The notes beneath the pieces are model-generated. The model searched no databases and was not told where the DNA came from. It was given only the letters and a program-made list of their open reading frames with translations. The position numbers and the translations under genes are program-made. From Vulcanimicrobiota bacterium (GTDB lineage Bacteria > Vulcanimicrobiota > Vulcanimicrobiia > Vulcanimicrobiales > Vulcanimicrobiaceae), in assembly GCA_019233415.1 (NCBI GenBank), contig JAFAMK010000243.1, positions 1 through 15,505 on the forward strand: 15,505 nucleotides of DNA, read 5' to 3'. This document shows, one piece after another, positions 1-6,080 of the stretch; position 1 is the first letter of the stretch, and each line of letters starts with the position of its first letter.

Positions 1-811
1 TGGCGACCTTGCGCGCGACCGCGACCAGTTTGAGCCGCAGCCCGCGCTCGGCGCCGGCTCGCACGTCGTCCAGGGTGATCCCGGCGATCCCGCGCCGCGC
101 GAGCGGCGGCGAGACGGCGGGACGCCGGAACGCGAGCCCCGCGAGGATCGCGAGCTTGTGCGCGGCGTCGTGGCCCTCGACGTCGCTGCGCGGGTCGGCC
201 TCGGCGAAGCCGAGCCGCTGTGCCTCGGCGAGCGCGTCCGCGTAGTCGGCGCCTCCCTCCATCGCGGAGAGCACGAAGTTCGTCGTCCCGTTCAGCACGC
301 CGCCGATTTCGACGACGTCTTCCGCTGCGAGCGCGCCGCCCAGCGCGCGCACGATCGGGATCGCGCCGCCGACCGCGGCCTCGTAACGCAGCGAGGCCCC
401 GGTCCGCGCGGCGAACGCTGCGAGCCAGGGCCCTTCGGTTGCGATCAAGTCTTTGTTCGCGGTGACGACGTCCTTGCCGCGCGCGATCGCGCGCAAGATC
501 AGTTCGCGCGCGAGCCCGAGCCCGCCGATGCACTCGACGACGACGCGCACCTGCGGATCGTCGACGACGTCGAACGGATCGGCCGCGAAGTCGTCCCACG
601 CGAGGTCGCGCGGCTTGCGCGGATCGCGCACAGCGATCGCGCGGATGAGCCCCGGATGCGAGACGAGCAGCCGGCGCGCCACGCCCGACCCGACCGTTCC
701 GCAGCCCAGCAGGCCGACGCCGTTCGCGCGCGTCGTCGTCCGCACGCTCTCACGCGGCGGCGGTTGTGACGAGCACAGGACGCGGGGTAGGGTCTGCACG
801 GGAACCTCCAT
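1..811 (-). CDS. hom: Homoserine dehydrogenase, partial (C-terminus off the left edge)
   Basis: NAD(P)-dependent reduction of aspartate semialdehyde to homoserine, the branch-point precursor of threonine, isoleucine and methionine; cytoplasmic. Counting from the ATG at 811, residues 36-41 are the Rossmann motif GCGTVG. Then come VVTANKDLIA (about 115-124), YEAAVGGAIPIV (143-154), LNGTTNFVLSAM (173-184) and AEADPRSDVEGHDAAHKL (203-220), all family hallmarks. 270 residues are present; the missing part holds the rest of the catalytic domain and any ACT domain. The start is uncertain. ATG 811 gives an unusually long 35-residue lead-in. GTG 799 has GGAGG five nt upstream (805-809) and is my preferred start; GTG 745 (residue 23) would give the most typical N-terminus. 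It lies downstream of metX and behind a Thr-rich attenuator, which fits feedback by its pathway end products. Confidence 0.93.
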   Translation of the reverse strand, partial: MEVPVQTLPRVLCSSQPPPRESVRTTTRANGVGLLGCGTVGSGVARRLLVSHPGLIRAIAVRDPRKPRDLAWDDFAADPFDVVDDPQVRVVVECIGGLGLARELILRAIARGKDVVTANKDLIATEGPWLAAFAARTGASLRYEAAVGGAIPIVRALGGALAAEDVVEIGGVLNGTTNFVLSAMEGGADYADALAEAQRLGFAEADPRSDVEGHDAAHKLAILAGLAFRRPAVSPPLARRGIAGITLDDVRAGAERGLRLKLVAVARKVA

Positions 812-830
812 GTGAGTCGGTCGGGGTATG

Positions 831-859
831 AAAAAGGCCCTCGCCGTTTGGCGAGGGCC
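831..859 (-). terminator. Rho-independent terminator of the hom (threonine) attenuator
   Basis: On the minus strand a perfect 10-bp stem, GGCCCTCGCC (859-850) with GGCGAGGGCC (845-836), closes an AAAC loop and is followed at once by TTTTT (835-831). It sits between the Thr-rich leader ORF and hom, so it can only act as a conditional (attenuator) terminator for hom. Its 5' arm is also complementary to a strand inside the leader ORF (918-910). Confidence 0.9.
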
Positions 860-923
860 GGTTCTGTTTCGGGCCGTCGGGGCTGCTACGCCGACGTCGA
901 TCCAGACCTGCCCTCGCCGAGGG
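836..923 (-). promoter_or_regulatory. Threonine attenuator: competing protector, antiterminator and terminator helices
   Basis: Three mutually exclusive pairings can be read on the minus strand. (1) Protector: CCCTC (923-919) with GAGGG (915-911) around a GGC loop, inside leader codons 18-22. (2) Antiterminator: GGCGAGGGC (918-910) with GCCCTCGCC (858-850), nine bp. (3) Terminator: 859-850 with 845-836. A ribosome stalled on Thr codons 16-18 would cover CCCTC, break the protector and favour the antiterminator, letting hom be transcribed. Free passage would re-form the protector and then the terminator. The pairings are seen in sequence; the mechanism is inferred from known thr attenuators. 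Confidence 0.8.
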
Positions 924-975
924 TAGTCGTAATCGTCATCGTCGTCGTCATGGCAATCATGCCGAACGCGGCCAT
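886..975 (-). CDS. Thr/Ile/Met-rich leader peptide of hom (ThrL-like)
   Basis: A 29-codon ORF from ATG 975 to TAG 886-888. Residues 6-18 read MIAMTTTMTITTT, so the core 10-18 has seven Thr and one Ile in nine residues. There are also four Met in the peptide, counting the initiator. This is the kind of control-codon run seen in the enterobacterial thr operon leader. A promoter-like pair, TTGCGC and TAGGGT with 17-bp spacing, ends six nt before ATG 975, suggesting a leaderless message. The ORF overlaps the 3' end of metX in another frame. A second in-frame ATG at 960 overlaps the metX stop (ATGA) and could be used by ribosomes leaving metX; either start keeps the Thr run. Inferred role: a sensor of charged tRNA-Thr (perhaps also Ile and Met) rather than a functional peptide. 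Confidence 0.85.
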   Translation of the reverse strand: MAAFGMIAMTTTMTITTTLGEGRSGSTSA

Positions 976-2039
976 GAAGGCACCCTACCATGCCCGAGCC
1001 CGCCGCGCAAGAGGGCGGCCAGGCGTTCGGGCTCGGCGAGGAACGCGTCGTGACCGTGATCGCTGTGCAGATGGCGGTACCCGGCATCCCAGCCGGCCTC
1101 GGCCCAGCGCGCCGCGCACGCCCATACGTGGCCGGGCGGATAGAGCTGATCGCCTTCGATCCCGACGAACGTGAGCCGCGTCGCGCCCGCGGGACGCTCG
1201 CGGCCGCGCAGATCGAACAGGTCCATCGCGCGCGTCAAGATTCGGTAACTGTTCGCGTCGATGCGCGCCGCGAAGCGGTCGCCCTGGTGCGAAAGATAGC
1301 CGTCGATGTCGAACCCGTCGTCGAGCCGGCGCGCCGGATCGCCGCCCTTGCGGTCGGGCCGGTTCGCGAAGCGGTGCTCGAAGAGCGCTTCGCTCTTGTA
1401 CGTCAGCGTGGCGATTGCGCGCGCGAGCTTCAGCCCCGCGACGGGCGGCTCGTCGTACCACCCGTCGCGAAACGCGGGGTCGAGCCGGATCGCTTCGCGC
1501 GCCGCGCCGTTCTGCGCGATCCCCTGCGCGCGCAAGTGGTCGTACGACCCGACGACGACCGCGTGCGCGACGGCGTCCGAATGCGCGCGCGCCCACTGCA
1601 GCGCCTGGAACCCGCCGAGCGAACCGCCGATGACGACGCCGAGGCGCGTGATCCCGAGCGCCGCGAGTGCGCGCCGCTGCGCTGCGACCATGTCGCCGAC
1701 GGTGACGACCGGAAAGCGCGGTCCCCAGTGCCGGCCGTCGCCGGCGAGCGTCGTCGGCCCGGTCGAGCCGTAGCACCCGCCGAGCGCGTTGATCCCGACG
1801 ATGCACCACTCGGCCGGATCGAACAGCGTCCCCGGCCCGAGCAGTCCTTCCCACCACTCGAGCACGCGCGACGAGCCGGTGAGCGCGTGGGAAACGAGCA
1901 CGACGTTCGACCCGTCGGCGTTCGGCGCGACGCCATAACGCGTCACGCGCTGCACGACGTGCGGAATCGTCTCGCCGGATTCCAGCGCCAGTGCGCCGAC
2001 CGCGACGTCGTCCTCGAGCACGAGGGAACTACTGCTCAT
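957..2039 (-). CDS. metX: Homoserine O-acetyltransferase (alpha/beta-hydrolase fold)
   Basis: Transfers an acetyl group from acetyl-CoA to homoserine, committing it to methionine synthesis; cytoplasmic. 360 aa, normal for MetX. The HALTGSS oxyanion-side motif is at 51-57 and GPGTLFDPAEWCIVGINALG followed by GCYGSTGP spans 68-95. The nucleophile elbow GGSLGG has Ser140; the other triad members are Asp297 (EGDQLYPP) and His330 (HSDHGHDAFL). ATG 2039 is chosen because AGGAG lies five nt upstream and the motifs begin at the normal distance; the open frame continues to 2150 but that part covers the attenuator. The last codons overlap the hom leader ORF. A succinyl-CoA-using variant or another MetX-like acyltransferase cannot be excluded from motifs alone, but the neighbouring hom supports the call. 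Expression is probably set by the Met-codon attenuator upstream. Confidence 0.93.
   Translation of the reverse strand: MSSSSLVLEDDVAVGALALESGETIPHVVQRVTRYGVAPNADGSNVVLVSHALTGSSRVLEWWEGLLGPGTLFDPAEWCIVGINALGGCYGSTGPTTLAGDGRHWGPRFPVVTVGDMVAAQRRALAALGITRLGVVIGGSLGGFQALQWARAHSDAVAHAVVVGSYDHLRAQGIAQNGAAREAIRLDPAFRDGWYDEPPVAGLKLARAIATLTYKSEALFEHRFANRPDRKGGDPARRLDDGFDIDGYLSHQGDRFAARIDANSYRILTRAMDLFDLRGRERPAGATRLTFVGIEGDQLYPPGHVWACAARWAEAGWDAGYRHLHSDHGHDAFLAEPERLAALLRGGLGHGRVPSWPRSA
982..1010 (-). promoter_or_regulatory. Putative promoter for the hom leader, inside the metX 3' end
   Basis: TTGCGC (1010-1005) and TAGGGT (987-982) are separated by exactly 17 nt, with six nt between the -10 and ATG 975. 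The geometry is the same as at the metX-leader and tetR promoters. The hexamers deviate from consensus (especially TAGGGT), and AGGG could alternatively be read as a ribosome binding site seven nt before the ATG, so this is tentative. If real, hom is expressed both from here and by read-through from metX. Confidence 0.5.
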
Positions 2040-2050
2040 GGGGTCTCCTG

Positions 2051-2090
2051 GGAAAACACAACGGCCCTCGCCGAGTGGCGAGGGCCGTTG
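2051..2090 (-). terminator. Rho-independent terminator of the metX (methionine) attenuator
   Basis: On the minus strand a perfect 14-bp stem, CAACGGCCCTCGCC (2090-2077) with GGCGAGGGCCGTTG (2072-2059), closes an ACTC loop. It is followed by TGTTTTCC, a short imperfect T tract. It stands between the Met-rich leader ORF and the metX ribosome binding site. The inner 10 bp are identical to the stem of the hom attenuator. Confidence 0.88.
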
Positions 2091-2140
2091 CAGATCATTC
2101 GAACGCCGGTCGGCGGATGACGATCTACACCGGCCCTCGC
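2077..2140 (-). promoter_or_regulatory. Methionine attenuator: antiterminator pairing between leader ORF and terminator arm
   Basis: GCGAGGGCCG (2140-2131, leader codons 16-19) is perfectly complementary over 10 nt to CGGCCCTCGC (2087-2078), which is the 5' arm of the terminator. A ribosome stalled at Met codons 8, 10 or 12 leaves this strand free to form the antiterminator. A ribosome that reaches the TAG (codon 21) covers it, so the terminator forms. The pairing is seen in sequence; the response to Met-tRNA charging is inferred from the leader composition and the gene controlled. Confidence 0.78.
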
Positions 2141-2187
2141 GGGACGGCACACATCGCCATAATCATCGCCACCAGGCGCCGGCTCAT
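2125..2187 (-). CDS. Met-rich leader peptide of metX
   Basis: A 20-codon ORF, ATG 2187 to TAG 2125-2127, encoding MSRRLVAMIMAMCAVPRGPV. Met occurs at residues 1, 8, 10 and 12, with the run AMIMAM directly before the antiterminator strand. No Shine-Dalgarno is visible. The -10 of a good promoter ends seven nt before the ATG, so transcription would begin at or next to the start codon (leaderless). The ORF is followed by a terminator and then metX, the arrangement of an amino-acid biosynthetic attenuator. Four Met in 20 codons in front of a methionine biosynthesis gene is hard to explain by chance. The peptide itself probably has no function beyond its translation. Confidence 0.82.
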   Translation of the reverse strand: MSRRLVAMIMAMCAVPRGPV

Positions 2188-2194
2188 GGGCCGC

Positions 2195-2223
2195 ACCGTA
2201 CCAAAACCCGCCGGGGCCGTCAA
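2195..2223 (-). promoter_or_regulatory. Promoter of the metX leader-metX transcript
   Basis: TTGACG (2223-2218) and TACGGT (2200-2195) with a 17-nt spacer. Seven nt separate the -10 from ATG 2187, placing the start site at about the leader start codon. The -35 lies nine bp from the -35 of the divergent tetR promoter (2233-2238). Confidence 0.72.
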
Positions 2224-2232
2224 GAGCACCGG

Positions 2233-2261
2233 TTGACGCTGAATGAACGTTCGTTCATAAT
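2233..2261 (+). promoter_or_regulatory. Promoter of the tetR-efflux operon
   Basis: TTGACG (2233-2238) and CATAAT (2256-2261) with an ideal 17-bp spacer. Only six nt (2262-2267) separate the -10 from ATG 2268, so the tetR mRNA is probably leaderless. The spacer and the -10 are occupied by a palindromic operator. Confidence 0.82.
2243..2258. promoter_or_regulatory. TetR-type operator palindrome
   Basis: Inverted repeat ATGAACG-TT-CGTTCAT: 7-bp arms with a 2-bp centre. It sits in the -35/-10 spacer and overlaps the -10 of the tetR promoter. Palindromes of this size and base content are typical of TetR/AcrR repressors. Binding would block RNA polymerase, giving autorepression of the whole efflux operon. 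The site is about 20 bp behind the -35 of the divergent metX-leader promoter, so an effect there is possible but unproven. Confidence 0.82.
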
Positions 2262-2267
2262 CGGGGC

Positions 2268-2897
2268 ATGCCACGCTCCGCCGGAGGGACTCGGTCGGCG
2301 CTCCTGGATGCGGCTTTGGACGCCTTCGCGGCGCGGGGGTACGAGGGGGCTTCGATCCGGGAGATCACGCGTGCCGTCGGGGTGCGGGAGAGCGCGCTCT
2401 ACGTGCATTTTGCCGGGAAGCGGGCGATCTACGAGGAGCTATGGGCCGAGGCTGGGCCGCCGGTTGCGGCGCGCGCGCTCGGGGCTGCCTCGGCCGAACA
2501 GCCGCCGCGCGAGTTCTTGCCGCACTTTGCGACGTCGATCATCGACACGTGGAGCACGCCACGCGCGCGCAAGTTCGCGGCGATGCTGATGCGCGACGCG
2601 TTCGACCGCGAGGCGCAGGGCTGGCGCGCGCTGCGCGCGTCGATCGACGGCGTTCTCGTGCTGCTCGTCGACCGCTTCGGGCACTGGCAGCGCACCGGTT
2701 TCGTTCGCACCGACGTCGCGGCCGAGATCCTGGCGTTCGAGTTCATCACCACGATCGCGATGTCACGCTTTTTATTCTTCAACGTCGCGGCGGGGCGGGC
2801 CGACGCGGCGCGCGGGCGCGAGACCGTCGCGCGCCACGTCGAGACGTTCCTCACGCTGGTGGAACCACGCGCGACGACGACGGGAGGGCACCGATGA
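2268..2897 (+). CDS. TetR/AcrR-family transcriptional repressor
   Basis: 209 aa, the usual TetR length. The N-terminal helix-turn-helix domain spans about residues 8-55: ALLDAALDAFAARGYEGASI, then REITRAVGVRESALYVHFAG, then KRAIYEELW. The C-terminal all-helical ligand and dimer domain is not recognisable in its specificity, as usual for the family. ATG 2268 is favoured because the -10 ends six nt upstream and the HTH begins right after it. No SD is present, in line with a leaderless message. It is the first gene of a four-gene operon and its stop overlaps the start of the HlyD gene (ATGA). Likely role: ligand-relieved repressor of its own operon through the palindrome at 2243-2258. The inducer and export substrate are unknown. 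Confidence 0.93.
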   Translation: MPRSAGGTRSALLDAALDAFAARGYEGASIREITRAVGVRESALYVHFAGKRAIYEELWAEAGPPVAARALGAASAEQPPREFLPHFATSIIDTWSTPRARKFAAMLMRDAFDREAQGWRALRASIDGVLVLLVDRFGHWQRTGFVRTDVAAEILAFEFITTIAMSRFLFFNVAAGRADAARGRETVARHVETFLTLVEPRATTTGGHR

Positions 2898-4045
2898 GAC
2901 GACTCGCGCACGTTGCATCGCTCGCTGCGGCGGCTGCGGCGCTGTGCGCGTGCGGCGGACACGCCGAGGACCTCTACAGCGGGACGCTGCAGGCGAACAG
3001 CGCCGCGGTCGGGAGCACGGTCGGCGGCCGCGTCGCGAGCGTTCCGGTGAGCGACGGCGCGCCGGTGCAGGCCGGTCAAATCGTGCTGCGGTTCGAGGAC
3101 GATCAGGAACGGGCCGCGCTCGCCGGTGCGACGGCGCGGCTGGCGCAGGCGCGTTCCGCGCTCGCCGACCTGCGTGCGGGGACGCGGCCCGAAGACCTCG
3201 CGCGCGCCGCGGCGCTCGCCGAGCAGCAGCGCGCGCAGTATGAAGCGGCGAGCGCGACGCAGCCGTATCAGGCGACGGTCGCGCGCAGCCAGGTGCGCCA
3301 GTCGTCCGCGAACCTCGCCGACGCGCGCGCCGCCGCGGTGCAGGCGCGCGCCGACGCGGACCGCATGCGCAGTCTGTTCGCAACGGGCGACATTTCGGCG
3401 CAGCAGCGCGATGCGGCGGTCGCACGCGAGCGGCAGGCGAACGCTCAGCTCGCGAACCGCGCCGCCGGCGTGCGCGCGGCGCGCGCGCAGGCGGTCGACA
3501 CGACCGCCGTCTCGCTGCCGCAGACTGCCGCCGCGGCGCTCGCGGCGTACCGCGCGGCGCAGGAGCAGTACCGCTCGCTCGCCGCGGGCCCGCGTCCCGC
3601 GCAGGTGCGCCAGGCCGAAGACGCCGTGCGCGCCGCGCAGGCCGACGCGGTCGCCGCGCAGGTGCGGCTCGACGAGACACTCGTGCGGGCGCCGGCGAGC
3701 GGTGTCGTCACCGCGCTCGACCTCCATCCGGGCGACCTCGTCGCGCCGAACGCGCCGATCGCGACGATCGACGCGCGCGGCGACCCGTACGCGCGCGTCT
3801 ACGTGCCGCAGGAAAAGCTCGGGCACGTCGCAGTCGGCGCGCACGTCACCGTGACCTCGGACGCGCTGCCGAACGTGCACTTCGACGGCGTCGTCGAGCA
3901 GTTGGACTCGCAGGCGCAGTTCACGCCGCAGGACGTGCAGACCGCGAGCGATCGCGCGGTGCTTTCGTTCGGCGTGAAAGTCCGCGTGCACGACCCACGC
4001 GGCGCACTCCACGCCGGCACGACGGTCGCCGTGGCCGTGCCGTGA
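2894..4045 (+). CDS. HlyD/YbhG-type membrane-fusion protein, probable lipoprotein
   Basis: 383 aa periplasmic adaptor for the ABC exporter encoded next door. The N-terminus has RR, a hydrophobic Ala run (residues 10-17) and a lipobox-like LCAC ending at Cys20, so it is probably lipid-anchored. The first lipoyl half-motif is VGGRVASVPVSDGAPVQAGQ (about 40-60). A long Ala/Gln/Arg-rich helical hairpin follows (about 70-255, coiled coil). The second lipoyl half-motif, VRAPASGVVTALDLHPGDLV, lies at about 261-280, and a beta-barrel region runs to the C-terminus. GGAGG (2883-2887) precedes ATG 2894 by six nt. The start overlaps the tetR stop and the stop overlaps the ATPase GTG by 4 nt, implying translational coupling. 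The family links inner-membrane transporters to an outer channel or envelope, which suggests a two-membrane cell; no outer-membrane factor is in the window. Confidence 0.9.
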   Translation: MRRLAHVASLAAAAAALCACGGHAEDLYSGTLQANSAAVGSTVGGRVASVPVSDGAPVQAGQIVLRFEDDQERAALAGATARLAQARSALADLRAGTRPEDLARAAALAEQQRAQYEAASATQPYQATVARSQVRQSSANLADARAAAVQARADADRMRSLFATGDISAQQRDAAVARERQANAQLANRAAGVRAARAQAVDTTAVSLPQTAAAALAAYRAAQEQYRSLAAGPRPAQVRQAEDAVRAAQADAVAAQVRLDETLVRAPASGVVTALDLHPGDLVAPNAPIATIDARGDPYARVYVPQEKLGHVAVGAHVTVTSDALPNVHFDGVVEQLDSQAQFTPQDVQTASDRAVLSFGVKVRVHDPRGALHAGTTVAVAVP

Positions 4046-4980
4046 GCGCGCCCGCCATTGCGGCCCACGGGCTCAGCAAGACGTTCGGCGCCCGCACCGT
4101 CGTGCGCGATGTGACCCTGGAAGTCGCGAGCGGCGAAATCTTCGGCTTCCTCGGCCCGAACGGGAGCGGGAAATCGACGACGATCAAGATGCTGTGCGGC
4201 CTCGTCGAGCCGACGCGCGGCGAGGCCAGCATCTGCGACCTCGACATTCGCACGCACGGCGACGCGGTGCGCCGCACGATCGGCTACATGTCCCAGTCGT
4301 TCTCGCTGTACGGTGACTTGACGGTCGCGGAGAACCTCGAGTTCTACGGGCGCGCGTACGCGCTGAGCCGCGCGAAGCGGCGCGAGCGAATCGACCGGCT
4401 CGTCGCGTTCTCCAGTCTGGAACCGTTCCGGCACCAGCTCGCCGCGACGCTCTCGGGCGGCTGGAAACAGCGGCTCGCGCTCGCCGCGGCGCTCCTCCAC
4501 GAGCCGCGTGTGCTCTTCCTCGACGAGCCGACGGCGGGGATCGACCCGGTCGCGCGGCGCGATTTGTGGGACCTTCTCTTCCGGCTGAGCGAGAGCGGGG
4601 TCGCGCTGTTCGTCACGACACACTACATGGACGAGGCCGAGCGCTGCGCGCGCGTCGGCTACATCGACGGCGGCGAGCTGATCGCGATCGGCAGCCGCGC
4701 CGAGTTGAAGGCATTGCCCGGCGTGACGCCGCCGGGGACGACGCGCTTCAGCGTGCGCGGCGACGACGCGGTTGCGCTTCTGGCGAAGGCGCGCGGTGCG
4801 GCGTACGTGCGCGACGCGACGATCTTCGGCGACACGCTGCACCTGGTCGTCGCCGCCGATGTGACGCCCGCGCAGATGGCGCAGGACCTCGGCGTCGCGG
4901 ACGGCGCGGTCGAACCGATCGAGCCAGGGCTCGAAGATGTCTTCGTCGCGCTGACTCGCGAGCGGCGGAAGCATCCGTGA
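4042..4980 (+). CDS. ABC transporter ATP-binding protein (YbhF/CcmA-like)
   Basis: 312 aa nucleotide-binding subunit of a drug or lipid-type ABC-2 exporter. All motifs are intact: Walker A GPNGSGKST (38-46), Q-loop Gln85 (YMSQS), signature LSGGWKQR (137-144), Walker B VLFLDEP (157-163), D-loop AGID, and switch His194 (TTHYMDEA). The C-terminal 90 residues form the regulatory tail common in CcmA/DrrA-type ATPases. Start GTG 4042 overlaps the adaptor stop (GTGA), and its own stop overlaps the permease GTG in the same way. Only a single NBD is present, whereas E. coli YbhF has two fused, so the working complex would need two copies. Cytoplasmic, membrane-associated with the permease that follows. 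Confidence 0.95.
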   Translation: MSAPAIAAHGLSKTFGARTVVRDVTLEVASGEIFGFLGPNGSGKSTTIKMLCGLVEPTRGEASICDLDIRTHGDAVRRTIGYMSQSFSLYGDLTVAENLEFYGRAYALSRAKRRERIDRLVAFSSLEPFRHQLAATLSGGWKQRLALAAALLHEPRVLFLDEPTAGIDPVARRDLWDLLFRLSESGVALFVTTHYMDEAERCARVGYIDGGELIAIGSRAELKALPGVTPPGTTRFSVRGDDAVALLAKARGAAYVRDATIFGDTLHLVVAADVTPAQMAQDLGVADGAVEPIEPGLEDVFVALTRERRKHP

Positions 4981-6080
4981 AGCGCAGCCCGTTCGATCTG
5001 CGCGGCTACGGCGCGGTGCTCTACAAGGAGTTGCGCCACGTCGTGCGCGACCGCGCGACGCTGATCCTGGCCGTCATGCTGCCGATCATCCAGGTGACGC
5101 TCTTCGGCTACGCGATCAACACGAAGGTCGAGCACGTCGCCGCCGCGGTGTTGAACGAAGACCGCGGTCCCGAGTCGATCGCGTTCGTCGACGCGCTGCG
5201 CGCCTCGCGCACGTTCGACGTCGTCGCCTACGCCGGCTCGCGCGACGCGCTGCAGCGCGCGATCATCGCCGGCCGCGTCCAGGCCGCGTTCGACATCCCG
5301 CCGACCTTCACGGCCGACCTGCGCGCCGGCCGCATCGCGCCGGTGCAGGCGCTGATCGACGGCTCCGACGCGACGGTCGCGCAGCCCGCGTTCGCCGCGG
5401 CGGGCGCGATCGGGGCGTCGCTGCGCGTGCGGGCGCCGCCGCCGGTCGACGTGCGGGCGCGCGTGCTCTTCAACCCGGGTCTGCGCAGCGCGAACTTCCT
5501 CGTCCCGGGGCTGATCGGGCTCATCATGCAGCTCATCACGATGTTCCTGACCGCGCTCTCGATCGTCGGCGAGCGCGAGCGCGGGACGCTCGATCAGATC
5601 ATGGTTACGCCGATCGGCGCGCTCGGCCTCATGCTCGGCAAGATCACGCCGTACGCGATCATCGGCTTCGTCGACATGCTGCTCGTGCTCGCCGCGATGC
5701 GCTTCATCTTCGCCATCCCGATCGCAGGGAGCGTACCGCTCCTGATCGTCCTGTCGATCGGCTTCCTCATGGCCGCGCTGGGTCTCGGGCTGCTCGTGTC
5801 GAGCAACGCGAAGACGCAGCTCGCGGCGATGCTCGGCGTCCTCGCGCTGACGCTGCCGTCGATTCTGCTTTCGGGATTTTTCTTCGAGCGCTCGCTGATG
5901 CCGCCGGTCATGCAGTGGCTTGGCTATCTGATTCCGCTCACGTACTTCTTCGAAATACTGCGCGGGATCATCTTGCGCGGCGCGAGCGCGACCGACTTGA
6001 TTCAGCCGATCGTCGCGATGCTGGCGCTGGGCGGCGGCGTCCTGCTCGCCGCCAGCATCCGGTTTACGGCGCGGGGATGA
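4977..6080 (+). CDS. ABC-2 type permease (YbhS/YbhR-like)
   Basis: 367 aa membrane subunit. One N-terminal transmembrane helix (about 25-47, LILAVMLPIIQVTLFGYAIN) is followed by a soluble extracytoplasmic domain (about 50-165). Then comes a C-terminal bundle of five hydrophobic segments starting at NFLVPGLIGLIMQLITMF. The motif ERERGTLDQIMVTPI (about 197-211) is the ABC-2 cytoplasmic loop that couples to the ATPase. Start GTG 4977 overlaps the ATPase stop by 4 nt (GTGA). Only one permease gene is present, so a homodimer is likely, unlike the YbhS/YbhR pair. The last 17 nt overlap the 3' end of the convergent YncE-like gene, leaving no room for a separate terminator. Confidence 0.92.
   Translation: MKRSPFDLRGYGAVLYKELRHVVRDRATLILAVMLPIIQVTLFGYAINTKVEHVAAAVLNEDRGPESIAFVDALRASRTFDVVAYAGSRDALQRAIIAGRVQAAFDIPPTFTADLRAGRIAPVQALIDGSDATVAQPAFAAAGAIGASLRVRAPPPVDVRARVLFNPGLRSANFLVPGLIGLIMQLITMFLTALSIVGERERGTLDQIMVTPIGALGLMLGKITPYAIIGFVDMLLVLAAMRFIFAIPIAGSVPLLIVLSIGFLMAALGLGLLVSSNAKTQLAAMLGVLALTLPSILLSGFFFERSLMPPVMQWLGYLIPLTYFFEILRGIILRGASATDLIQPIVAMLALGGGVLLAASIRFTARG

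Noticed and set aside
982..987. AGGG before ATG 975 as a Shine-Dalgarno for the hom leader
   Set aside because: Possible, but it is part of a TAGGGT hexamer exactly 17 nt from TTGCGC and six nt before the ATG, matching the two other promoters here. Kept as an alternative only.
990..2120. Long plus-strand open frame opposite metX
   Set aside because: Shadow of the high-GC metX gene; Arg/Ala/Asp-rich with no recognisable domain, while metX has a full set of motifs.
2040..2150. N-terminal extension of metX to an upstream start at 2150
   Set aside because: The extra 37 codons run through the terminator stem and leader ORF region, have no SD, and are not part of any MetX. ATG 2039 has AGGAG five nt upstream.
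2040..2195. SAM or other methionine riboswitch upstream of metX
   Set aside because: The spacer is taken up by a short ORF and a two-state hairpin; no SAM-riboswitch core motifs or multi-helix junction are visible.
2429..4012. Long minus-strand open frame opposite tetR and the HlyD gene
   Set aside because: Composition is typical of antisense frames in GC-rich DNA, and the plus strand encodes two clear families with coupled starts.
6064..6080. Terminator between the permease and YncE-like genes
   Set aside because: The coding regions overlap by 17 nt, and no stem with a T tract is seen on either strand.
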